Assembly: GCA_032718475.1 (NCBI GenBank)
Contig: JAUCBJ010004319.1
Location: 1 to 64,000 of the forward strand
Direction of reading: 5' to 3'
Source of the DNA: Nemertoderma westbladi
Lineage: Eukaryota; Xenacoelomorpha; Nemertodermatida; Nemertodermatidae
DNA length: 64,000 nucleotides
Shown here: piece by piece, positions 45,301 to 56,120 of the stretch
Position numbering within the stretch: the stretch's first letter is position 1
Layout: each line of letters begins with the position of its first letter
Translations under genes and position numbers: made by a program
Notes under the pieces: model-generated
What the model was told of the DNA's origin: nothing
What the model saw: the letters and a program-made list of their open reading frames with translations, nothing else
Databases searched by the model: none

Positions 45301-45436
45301 TTAGGTGAGTCGGAATTACGGGGGGACAGACTCGGATACTTCTATTAGGTGAGTCGGAATTACGGGGGGACAGACTCGGATACTTCTATTAGGTGAGTCG
45401 GAATCACGGGGTGACAGACTCGGATACTTTAGGCAG
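36394..45436 (+). repeat. ~205-copy 43/44-bp minisatellite of 5' splice sites at the start of intron 7
   Basis: Every unit reads GTGAGTCGGAATCACGGGG, then a G-run of variable length, ACAGACTCGGATACTT and a variable end (CAAGCAG, TAAGCAG, TCAGCAG, CTATTAG, ATATTAG, CGAGCAG). Nearly all boundaries are AG/GTGAGT, a near-perfect metazoan 5' splice site; a few vary (for example AAG/GTGAGT). Unit length is 44 bp with six G and 43 bp with five. Variants cluster: AAAGACTCGG units at about 36800-38990, GGAATTACGG units mainly beyond 43860 and dominant after 45130. The block 36382 onward is copied at 37301 onward (offset 919 bp), and 41711 recurs at 42325 (offset 614 bp). The array ends with TTTAGGCAG/GTGAGG. 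Confidence 0.95.
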
Positions 45437-47589
45437 GTGAGGAGGAGATACACACTCGTACATCCCACCGGCCGCTATAATATCGGCCGCTATATTTATT
45501 AGCCGCTATTTCGTTGGTACAATGTCAACAAACCCTGGAAGAAAGCCGCCCCAATCATTCGGTCAGCCGCACATCATTTTCTAAGTCGACGATCACTATG
45601 GAGAATCCTCCCAGAATTACAACTTGTCATCGGGAAAGTACCGCAACAAAAAAAATCAGGGTTTTTTTTTCAAAATGACCGCTGTGAAAAGTTTCTAAAC
45701 GGCGAGGAAAAATTAAGAAAATCTCTAATTTGTTTAGAACACCAAAATAATTTGCCCAATGACGAATATGAAAGATTAATTTTGAAAAGTAGACCATGCA
45801 TTACTTCCTGTACTGCTTTGTTTTCTACTTTATTCAACCATACGGTATTGTACGGCCCGTGTTCCACTGGTAAGTCGTATGTCGTATATGTTATAAGTCA
45901 AAATAAATTATGGAGCACATTGGTTTCAATTCAATGGGAGCGCTTCCGCACTGGTATGTCATAAGTCGTTTGTTACGACTCATGCGTCGAAAGTGATTAT
46001 GTCCCATGTTCCATCTTTTGACATACGATTCATGAGTTATATCCGACAAGAAGCCTGTGATTAGTTCTTTGGGTACCAGCAAGTCAGAAAATATTGTACA
46101 GCAATTTATGGTGTTCCATTAAATGTTAGGCGCATCTTATATTTTTTAAGAAAAGACTTTTGACTTACTTATTCGACCTACTTTTGACATCGACGGACTC
46201 TGACAAATCTGAAAGCGACTTATGACATACGACTCATGAGTTACCAGTGGCGCTCGCGGCCTACGTAATCTTAAATATCATCGAAATATCAAACTAATAA
46301 AGACCTACTACCCTATGTAATGCAGCTTTGGTAAATTAATGCCATTTTTATTGGGAAGGAATATTCCACATGATTGGGGTGTTGGGACAGTAAAATAAGT
46401 ATCATATTTATAAGACTGTAAATTATGGGAATGTCAGTGAAACACTCTTAGACTGTAACACAGTCGATGTCGATCTACTTAGAAATAAACAATAACCATA
46501 ATAAACAATAAACAAGAGAAATTAGTGAGTTTATTCGATATTATAGAAGTTGGTACAAATAAATGAAGCTGATGGAGATGAATCAGATTTAGAGGATCAA
46601 GTATTCGATTCTGGTGAACGAACAAGGAACGAACAACATTAATAATAAATTAAAATGGTTAATCTTAAATTTTGATTTACAGGTGTTTTTATTTCAAACG
46701 CTGTAGTAAAGTTTATATTTTTCAATTCGTTGTTTGCAATATTTAATTTTAGAAATATTTCTAAACAAGTTTAAAAAATTTAGAAATCACTATTTTAATT
46801 TATAAATTTCACTAACATATTTAGAAAAAAAACCCTGCCGCAACTAGAGCTGGTTCTTGCATACCTTTTATGTTTTACATGTGACGTGTACCATGTGATA
46901 CTGCATTGCATACCAAATGTATCACAAGCTGATAACATTCAACCCACTACATAGTCACTTTCATATGTCATGTTATCAAGTGGCAAATAACTTTACAAGT
47001 AAAGCAAATAAATATAACTCAACTAAAAGCATCTGGTTGTATTATTTAACTGATTGGTTTTGCTGTCAATCTTACCCATTCTGTATTTATCCCTTCCTGC
47101 CCATTGTATTCGGTAGAACATGTCCCAGTTCATCTATATAGATATATTTAATCAACCCACGTACGTTTTTTAGCATGTGATTGTTAATCCAAGCCTGTAC
47201 GTTTCTACTTTCTAATATGCCAATAATAACTTGAGTTATGCGTTTGGACGGAGTATTAACTATTGACTGCCTAAGATAATTGGTATTCTCAACACTCTCC
47301 AACATGTGCGTAGATTTATCCAAACCAAAATCGGTGCAACATGTGTGTTTATTTATTGTGCGGTGTACCCCCCCCCCCCCCCCCCCCCCCCCCAACCTCA
47401 ATCTCCACGTTACAGTAACCATAATCTGCATTTGTGTTGCAGTTTCACTCCTGCTAAAGTTATAATTTAGTCAGCAGCACACCATTTCGTATATTGTATC
47501 TTTAATAGTTTTGCGTGTATGGTTTTACCTAGTTTCCTGGTTGCATTTATTTCATTTTAAAACAAATTAAATTCAAATCGACTATTTAG
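45437..47589 (+). other. Intron 7 after the array
   Basis: AT-rich intronic DNA. It holds the inverted-repeat element 45864-46250 (listed) and a C tract of about 26 bases at 47368-47393. Short open frames show no domain. Confidence 0.5.
45864..46250. mobile_element. Short inverted-repeat element (MITE-like)
   Basis: The left end CCACTGGTAAGTCGTATGTC pairs with the right end GACATACGACTCATGAGTTA followed by CCAGTGG, with an extra 9 bases in the right repeat. GTATGTC/ATAAGTC/CATGAGT variants recur inside. 387 bp, no coding capacity, no target duplication recognised. Confidence 0.5.
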
Positions 47590-48110
47590 CATGTGGAGTG
47601 AGCAACGAAGTTGGCTGAAGAAATTCAAGGAACTAACACTGTTAAGGGGGTGGTGGGTCAATTTTTGCAAAATTAGTCGTCGTTGCTATTTTCACATGCT
47701 AAATCATTTTGTCGGATTTAGAGCTGTCGAGTTGAACATTTGTAGGAATCCATAAGTAAGACAATAAGTCGATATTTTTTTTTCATTTTGAAATACTTTC
47801 GAACCCCATTAGTTCAAGCCTCTCCCGCTAGAGGGCTACATGTCTAATCATGTAGACTACCATTTCTTTACTTTTAATCCGTTGAAACTGAATCTTTTCA
47901 GATAGGTACTAGACTATTAGCGGTGTATTTCGAAGGGCGGCTAATCCGTATGCAGTTTTACAGCCTTCAACTGAAAAGTTCAAAAGTGATATCCTTTCCA
48001 AATCCTTGATTTTGTTCTGTTTAAGTACTTGATCACCTGCTGCGTTTTGGTGAGGAAAGTGATCTGTCTGCAGTTCTGCAGTCTACCGCTAGTGGGCTGA
48101 AATGTTAACA
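47590..48110 (+). mobile_element. Diverged relative of the GTGGGGC-ended, CTCF-like repeat
   Basis: ATGTGGAGTGAGCAACGAAG, GACACTG-like and GGGTCAATTTTTGCAAA segments, then TTTGTCGGATTTAGAGCTG and CCGCTAGAGGGC (47825-47836) and CCGCTAGTGGGC (48085-48096), follow the order of 23731-24160. It is followed by CAGACAGACAG simple repeat (48170-48260). Confidence 0.65.
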
Positions 48111-50415
48111 TTACAGAAATGTCTGGAATGAAAATCTTAAGCGGTTTCGTTGACACACGACATGCAGAAAAACAGACAAGGATTCAGACAAACAAGGACA
48201 TTGTTGATTGACAGAGAGACAGACATACAGAAGATGAGATACAGACAGACAGACAGGTAACACGGTAGACAAGGCTAAACAGACATGCGAGGCCTCCCTA
48301 ACGAATTTGGCTCACCCCTCATCTCCCATTACAAACAATTGTTTCCTGTTGAATAAATTTTTATTGGACTTCATCAAATATATATCTAATTAAGACTAAC
48401 CAATCCCAATATACATTACAATAAGATACTAACAATCATTGGATGTATTTCGCCTCAGGGATGCACTCCTGGCGTAAATTCCTCTTTAGCCTTTATTGTA
48501 GCAGTATAATTAAGGAGTCAGATTATACACGGTTTACGATTTATATAGGAATTTTATCTACATTTGGAGATAAATACGAACAACGTCGTTATTTTGTATA
48601 AATATTTCAGGTTTTCATTTTTGATGAAAACAAAAATGTTTTTATTTTAATACGAATTACTTTAAATTCTATCTTATGTACATCTTCACTATCTAGACCT
48701 CCACTATCTTCTACACTGTTTAAGTGAGCAGTTAGCGTATAAGGGGCCGGGCCATGCATAATAATGATTGCACAAAAATAATGTTCCTTGATAAGCAAAA
48801 AGTATCGGTAAGAAACACCTATTAATTGTCACTAATTTTTATTGACCAAAATTATTATTTTATTATTATTATTAAATATTTAAATATTATATTATTAAAT
48901 ATTATTTAATTATTATTTTTTTTTAATTATTATAATTATTCCGTCAGTCTGGAGTGTTTTGAATTTTTGTGAAAAGGAGTTATTTTTTTCTTGGAGTTCT
49001 ACTTTTTTGAATACAGTAATGAATTATCTGAAATATTAAACGAGTCACCTGTACTAATTGTTCATTTCATTTACATTATAGGTATGACAGTATCTGCTGC
49101 GTACCAAAATTTAAATTTTTTAAAAAAATTTCAAAAATGATATTCTTTTGCGGTTTTGATACAGAGGCTAATTTTCGGCGCTGATTCCGAAAATTCGAAA
49201 TTTTTGGGTGTTTGATGGTCTTTTTTGGTGTCAAATGTGTGCTGCATCAAAATTAAAATTTTTCAAATTTTGGGTGAAAATTACAAAAGTTGCCATAACT
49301 CGAGAACGAGACAACTTTTCGAAAACTGATTTCAGATTCGGAATCACCATAAAATTTTACATCGGAAAACACATTAAAAAAATCTGATGAAAAAAAGACT
49401 GGGGGTGAACTAGTTTAAACGGGATCAGACTTTTCGGGATTTCCGGGATCGGGACCGGGATTATCATTCTCGGGATCCCGATGTCCGGGATCGTGATTGC
49501 AATTTTGGATTAAATTCCTTAACGTTAATAGTATATGTGGCGGGTTTTGGGTAACTCTCACTTTATCTTACACTTCTGAAATATTAGTAAGATAAAGTTA
49601 TACAGTACAGTAGTAAAATATTTAACGATTTACAGAAAAGAAGTTTAATGACATAAATAGTCGATATAATCAAAACATTTCCGTTCTGCTGGAAATATTT
49701 ATCAGCTATTCACATAATTTACTTCACTATTTTTTATACTTCGGGATCCCGGTACAAAAAAATCAGGATCGGGACCGGGATTGTATTCCTCCCCCCCCCC
49801 CCCCCCCCCCCCCCCTTCAGTGACTTTATTCTTTAATAAAACATGTTGCGATGTATTGTTACTGTAGTGTTACAAAATAAACTGAACTGTAGTATTTTGC
49901 TATATTGCTTTCGATCCTGCGATTCAAATTATTGTACTTTTCAACTCCTGATGCTACCTTACTCGATGTTAAATAATTTAATAATGAAACTGCCTATTAA
50001 TAGGCCAGGGTAGTTCTCGTCAAGAGTTGAGCCGTTCAAAAACACGATGTGGTTGTGTGTGTGTGTGTGTGTATAACCATCCAATATCTCAAAAACTCAA
50101 GCAGGTACGCAAAAATTTTAATAACAAACTCTCCATAAATTTTGGTTGCGCACAAGACTGGCGTTTCGATCACGGGGTCACTGAAAAATAGCAGTTTTGA
50201 AAGTTTTCGAATTTCACCGATTTTCTTTTCTTCGAGTATGCACCAACTTTTTTATTTGGGTTATTCAATTATTTGAGCAACATATTTGAGCCTCAGAATC
50301 TTCTCAAATATCGCCAATCTCGCACAGAACGTCGCCAAAATTTGTTAGTCCGGCAAAAAAACGCACAAATTCGTCTAATGGAGTAAATTATTGGTTGCAG
50401 AATAATATGATTCAA

Positions 50416-50923
50416 CTAGAAAAGCCAGCAAGCTGGCTATATAAGGAGACCGTCCATAGACAAACGTAGTGTTAGTTGGGTCCCTCCTCATTCATTATTA
50501 TCAACCTACAGTATAAAACATTTGAACGGCCCAGTGCTTACAATTCAATCAGCTGGCCTCCAACCGAACATAGCATTGAGTAACCTTATAGATATTCCCA
50601 TAGGATTCACTGGGAAGAGCTATTCAGCTGTCGGAGTAATACATTATACAAACTAACAGTTGATGTTTGATTACTGTCTGGGATAGAGTGAGAGAGTAAT
50701 AAATTTAGCAAGTACTCTGATATAAGCCTATTTCTGTGCTGTTTGGGCCTATCCATTCAATCAATAGTACAGTAGTTGCTTACTAGGCGGCCCTCATGAG
50801 TACCAGCAGCAGCTGGTGTTTCTATCGTTGAGTTGATGGTAATTTTCGTGTTTTCATTTTCACTCACTCAGGGTACTGATTTGAGGGGCAGGTTCGTTTA
50901 AAGCCAGTTTGCTGGCTTTCTAG
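50416..50923. mobile_element. Short inverted-repeat element (MITE-like), second family
   Basis: The left end CTAGAAAAGCCAGCAAGCTG and the right end, read inward, CTAGAAAGCCAGCAAACTGG are inverted repeats; each end is itself nearly palindromic (GCCAGC..GCTGGC). About 508 bp, non-coding, target duplication unresolved. Confidence 0.5.
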
Positions 50924-51040
50924 TGTTATCGAATATTTATTACGAAACTAGAGAGCCGCTTTAACTACACAAACCAATATTGGATATTGAGTTCCGTTTT
51001 GGGTGGGCGCGTGTTAGAATTTTTTTTTCTTCATATTCAT

Positions 51041-51305
51041 GTGGGGCGAGCCACGCAGTCGGGGCGAGACTTAGCGCACAATTATAATTAGTAAATAGGG
51101 CAAAATTTCATGTCCTTCTGTCGTCTGTCTGTCTGTCTATCTGTCTGTCCGTCTGTAATGAAAAATTCATTCGTAAATAACTTTTGAAGTATAAAATTCC
51201 AATATTTTTGAAAGTTACGGGCAAATACCTCTCGAACTTTTAACTCCAGATCAAATCGAACTTGTTTCGAACTTGCTCAAGTTCGCGTGCTGCGCGACGC
51301 CCCAC
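51041..51305 (+). mobile_element. Short GTGGGGC-ended element (265 bp)
   Basis: It starts GTGGGGCGAGCCACGCAG and ends GCGTGCTGCGCGACGCCCCAC, the same ends as 23731-25287 with a different, short interior containing a GTCT run (51120-51155). This shows that the ends, not the interior, define the family. Confidence 0.6.
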
Positions 51306-52565
51306 GAACGTGTCCCTTTAGACACTAATAAAATCTACAGTAACTTGGTGAAGATTTTGTACTAAACGAAATGTATATTAAATAATTAGTAGTAACTAGT
51401 AGTGCGGAGAACATGTGGGAATGCGGGAGTAGTAAATATTACAGGGAAAGAAATTCAGCACCCGCAAACAAAAATAAGTTAACGGTTGTGTTGTAAATTC
51501 TATTTGGTCTGATGGAGGACTATAGTCAGAAAGCTAGCATTGTATGCCTTAATATTTTAATTTAATTTTAATTTTTTTTAATTAATTTTAAATTAAACCA
51601 TTATTGAGTGGTCGTCATAACACAGGAATTTTTTTGATTATCAGACATTCTTCTCTGTCATGTCAGGTGCTCCTAGCATGCAGTAGTGCTATTATTTTAA
51701 TATAATTAATATTTAAAATAAATTTATAAAATCATGCTGTCAATAATTTATCGTGGTAACAAAACAACTATATTAGCTAAACTAGTAGGTAACAACTAGA
51801 GACTATCATGATAAAGAATAAATTTATAAAGGTATTACGCAAATGATAAGTGTTCTGGCTATTTCGTTGTTATTTCTGTGTGAGGAGTGCATTACACATA
51901 TATTTGGTATAATACCTCTTGTGGAGTTGATCTACGTGGCATGGAATGCCACTCACTCAATTGGTGGTAGCGTTTCCTTGTGTAGTCGTGGCTTGGCTTG
52001 TGAAATGTACTTGACTTTTACCCTAACCATATCCTGAATGTTATGTTAATTCCGGCACTCAATATTTGATAAAAGTATTATTCTTTCACGTGTATAATAA
52101 TAATATTGTTTGTGAGGGGAGATATTATAGTACCATAGCCATTTGACACTACAAGTTTCAATATGTTGTCTTGCAATATGTGTATCTAATCTGCATTACT
52201 CTATAATTGCAGGTTACAGTGCTGCAGATATTACATTGATTTATTTTTTTTAATATTTTTATAGATAGCACATAATGTTATCCAATTAGTGAGAATAAAG
52301 GCATTACCAATAATAGCATTATAATTAGCTTTATTTTATAGTTTTGGTCTATTCGACTATTTAGTTTTAGTGAACAAATCAATACAATTTTGGAAATAAT
52401 ACATTATTTACTTTGAATTTGGAATTATCTCTATCTATACCCAAAGCATAAACTCCCTTTAATTATTTGCGTGGATATTTGCCTGTAACTTTATGCTATT
52501 TATATCGCTTTGTAGCGACTTCAGTTATTAGCTACATTGGTTATGAATGGATGTTTTCCTATTAG

Positions 52566-52689
52566 GAGGCGGAAAGGTTTCAGTTTATTGAAGGGCCGCA
52601 CCACATCAACTACAGCCCAGGTCCATGGCAACTCAATACCGTTCGGTCTCGATTCATCAGCCCTGTCGCATAGCGACCATCGTAAACAG
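52566..52689 (+). CDS. NHS: NHS-like protein, exon 8
   Basis: Acceptor TTTTCCTATTAG, donor AAACAG/GTATGC, phase 2 in and phase 0 out (124 bp). With the two bases from exon 7 the junction reads R-RRKGFSLLKGRT. The exon continues with Ser/Thr-rich sequence (SSALSHSDHRKQ). The agreement of phase across the 16-kb intron supports exon 7's use of the first donor. Confidence 0.7.
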
Positions 52690-53244
52690 GTATGCAAATA
52701 CGGTATTAAATCAAGGACTTCTAGAAATTATATTATAAATATATATAATAACTTATATTTAGTATTTATTCTTAAAACATCAGAAAATACAAATTATCCA
52801 TACGTATACAATATTAAAATACACCACAGTCACCAGAAACAAGGAAAAATATAGTTTCTTTTGAGTATTTATATAAATTTTTCTTATTATAAATTTTTCT
52901 GTCCTACAACAAACAACCTTAAGCCAAAAAAATAATGTTGATATTTTTACCACATTTCTCATCAATTAATGGTATACATGCAGACACAAACTTTGTTGAT
53001 ATTGTTTCAATCTTAACCAACTTATTTTAGTTGTTAATGTTAAAGGCCCCGCTTGTGGTGTTCACATATAACCATATTTTTAAGCGTTATCTGAAACATG
53101 TACCTTTCAAACTTTATTAAAGCGCTTCCAATGAGTTCCAGAGCAAATGGTTCAAAGTCCATATCCTGAGAAATACTGTCAAAACAGCTGCTAAACTGCA
53201 GACTTACTTAACCCTATTGAGCTCTAATTAACTATGTCTATTAG

Positions 53245-53399
53245 GGCGATGGTAGTAACTCCCCCGCTAAGCTCTCGTCGTCCTCCACAACCAGCCACAA
53301 CGGCAGTGTCGTCGAGACAGACTCCGGTATAGGAGGGGCCAAAGACAGACCAGATAGCGAGAACAGTTACATATCTACCGGCTCGGTTGATAAGCTTGG
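53245..53399 (+). CDS. NHS: NHS-like protein, exon 9 (gene continues beyond)
   Basis: Acceptor TATGTCTATTAG, phase 0 in, donor CTTGG/GTTAGT, phase 2 out (155 bp). It encodes Ser/Thr-rich sequence with SSSSTTSHNGSVVETDSG. The next exon is not in the window; the BEL/Pao-like element begins 138 bp downstream, in antisense orientation within the following intron. Confidence 0.65.
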
Positions 53400-53537
53400 G
53401 TTAGTTCAATGTAACATTGTCATCATATAATGGTAATTCAATATTGATATTTACGCACATTACATTATACCTACTCGCATGCACCACACATGCCAACATA
53501 AAATATGTCGTGAAATTATAATAGTAAATTAGATTTT

Positions 53538-54719
53538 TGTTCGCGCTTTCAGACCTTTAGCAGTTTAACCTGCCAAATTTGGGTGTCTTCTAGATTATAA
53601 ATCGACTTTAGCCTATGACGAGTATTTGATACACTACATTAGCCGAAGCCAGCCTATGCGCGACCATTCACCCGCTGGATATACCCGGGAGACTGGATTC
53701 GGAAGCCTAACCTTATTGCGGTGTAGGCCTACTGTATTATTCGACTGATTGTTAATATATAATTTCTGACAAATATTATTCACCTTCGGGAAATATTAAC
53801 AGTTCCTTTAGGACGTGGCGCTCTAAATATGTAAACAGAGTTATGACTTATACTAGACACAACGGGAGGGCTATGGATTCACGTATATAGCGCATTCTTT
53901 AGGAGATGCTTTGTTATCAGTCACCACAATCATGCACACTACCGCACAATGCTGCACACAGATCTGCCGACCTTCACTAATTTTAGTCACATATAAAGAG
54001 AACAACGACCGATACATGTAGTGCCTATGAAATAGCATTAGATTCACTTCAAAACCACTTTAATGTAAGTCGCAATCGTTATATGTAACCGGTCTCTCTT
54101 ACCTTCAGTATATCAAGAAGATTGAGGGTTTTATAATTATTTATCGATATTCCAAATATAATAATATTCCATCAACTGATATAATTAATGACCGACAGTA
54201 AATAGCAGTAAAAATGCGGTGTTTGTAGTTGACAATATGATTAGGTGAGTTATGGTGAGATGCGATAACAGATATACGTTTCTATGATTAAGCCTACTAA
54301 TGTTGGGCTAAAGCCTGAAACCACAGAGATTCCAAAGCCGGTCTTCTGGGCTCAGGAAAAAAGGTAAACATTGACCCATAATGCATTGCGCGATTTCCCG
54401 GAGGTTTCTGTACAAAAAGCAGGAGAATCGCTCTGATTGGTTGACCGAACAAAGAAACAACAGAGAACAAGGAAAAAGCTACACGTGTACAGATCAGCTG
54501 TTAGCTGTCGTCATAGTAACTACACTGTTTCAAGAGGATTTAGCGTATTGCGACATAGAATTGCTAGTTATGTCCGCTAAAGTACACATACAGAAGAAAT
54601 GGCTTTTTATGTCCACTAAAACACCAGTACAGTAAGGAAACGGCTTTTTATGTCCGTTAAACCAACTACAGAGTACTTTGCGGGAAAAATAACCAGCTAA
54701 TTCCGCAAAAGCTTTTACA
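53538..54719 (-). repeat. Long terminal repeat (3' LTR) of BEL/Pao-like copy B
   Basis: Homologous along its length to 1304-2439, with the same TGT...ACA ends on the minus strand. It is 1182 bp because of small insertions. In minus orientation it follows the coding part of copy B, so it is the 3' LTR. The upstream LTR lies beyond 64000. The AATAAA seen in copy A is AACAAA here. The purine-rich tract expected just before the LTR (TTTCTGGGAGCG on the minus strand) is poor. Confidence 0.8.
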
Positions 54720-54797
54720 CCGCTCCCAGAAAATTGGATTTAATTCTATAAAATATAAAAAATCACAGTTTCTAAAATATAGAAATACTCTAAACAG

Positions 54798-56120
54798 TTA
54801 GTTTTTCTTGCGCGGACGGCGTTTACGCAGTTTTTTGAGGCTAGCAAGAGTCCTTTTCTCTTTGGGGCGAGCCACTTTACTAGGAGGGCTATAACCCTTG
54901 GGTAAAGGGTGCAATACAATTGCATCTGAAGGTTTAGGGTTACGGTCGATGTCTCATCCATTTCGATATGCTTCTCCTCGAGCTGATTTTCCTCCGCTTA
55001 TCGTTGGATGTGTTCGTCCAAAACTCTTGCAGGGAATAGGGTCGTCCAAGTTCGATATCTTCTTAGAGATTCTGAATTTCCTGATTGAACTGAGATAAAG
55101 TTAATTCGTTTACCGCTTGGACTTGCTGCTGCAATTTACGTTTCTCTAAACAATTGTAGGTTCATTTTCCGTTCTTTTGACGAATAGTGTCCAACGCGTT
55201 TCGTACAACTCTCTCCTCCGCCTCGGTGACAGGTTGTATCGGGTTAAACAGGGACGATGATACGGTTGAATGACGATATTAGATGTCCGCGTCCCAATCC
55301 GACTAGGTAAGATGGGCGAATATTTAGGGAGCCCACAACCGGAGTGCCACCGACTAACTGTTCGGGTAGCACTAGATCTTTGAACAGTGAGTACAGTTCG
55401 GGAGGATCCATGATACTATTAGGATCAAGAGTCTGAGGTCTAACTAGGGAATGAGGAGGTCTGACCGAGTATTCCGGAACTCTGATCATAGGTTTATTTA
55501 AGGATTGTTTGAATCGAGCGAGCGTAGGTGATACATCGAACAAGTTTCGCTCGAAACTCCCGTAAATATAGCGTGTAAAACCGTGTTTAAAGCAACGTCT
55601 CTACGGATGTTTATGTCTTTCAGTTTGTTGGTTGGGTCTAGGGCATTCATCGTAATAATACCAAAGACGCACGTCTTGTAGGGGAAACTATATCCGGTTA
55701 TATATATATATATCCGGTTATATTATCCGGTTCTTTAACGTCTTCTCTTTCGAGTCGATTTCGAATAGAATTTTCGCATTCTATTTTCAGTTTATCGTTC
55801 CGACTCCACTGGGTAGGATATTTAAATAGTACCATTTCCCTTTCGGTGTCGAAATCGTCCGTATCGTGTAAATCGATAGGATGACCAGTAGTTAAGAAGT
55901 CCATATGCCTACCATTACGATGCGTATAGCGAGCAGTGAATTTTCGATAGTCCAATTCACGCGTAAGTTGCTCCTGGGACATCGGCGGTTCGATATAACG
56001 ACCATCATCCTCCGTAGTAGTTGGACCAGCGTCGCCGCGTATCAAGCTATCAACAAACGCTTGTAAAGGTAGAGTATATCACTCCCTGATACCAAGATCA
56101 TCTTCTATCAACTCAGTCAT
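54798..56120 (-). pseudogene. Decayed reading frames of unknown origin in the env position of copy B
   Basis: Between the pol remnant and the 3' LTR the minus strand carries protein-like segments interrupted by stops and frameshifts: about 55698-56120 (acidic, with PPMSQEQLTRELDYRKF), 55560-55680, 55244-55543 (with ELYSLFKDLVLPEQLVGG) and 54798-55240, ending in a strongly basic tail (KKLRKRRPRKKN). Codon-like composition and continuity across breaks argue for a former gene or two. I recognise no family and see no transmembrane or signal segment typical of an envelope protein. A captured viral structural-type gene with a nucleic-acid-binding tail is one speculation. Confidence 0.45.

Larger units (their letters stand above)
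48111..52565 (+). other. Intron 7, distal part
   Basis: AT-rich. Contents: A/T-only runs near 48860-48930, a region repeating CGGGATCGGGACCGGGATT (49425-49500 and 49740-49785) next to a 25-base C tract (49791-49815), a GT dinucleotide run (50052-50072) and the two small elements listed separately. No exon with fitting phase was seen. Confidence 0.5.

Noticed and set aside
36394-45436. Regular ~44-bp repeats as a CRISPR-like array
   Set aside because: The units are contiguous without unique spacers, adjoin a coding exon of an animal gene and grew from the exon end. It is a minisatellite.
45752-45964. 70-codon plus-strand frame after the donor array as an NHS exon
   Set aside because: No suitable splice sites or fitting phase, and it runs into a MITE-like element. 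Exon 8 at 52566 fits exon 7 directly.
54858-54872. GTGGCTCGCCCC on the minus strand as another end of the GTGGGGC family
   Set aside because: Only about 13 bases match and they lie within a frame-like segment of the decayed gene block. No partner end was found, so chance cannot be excluded.
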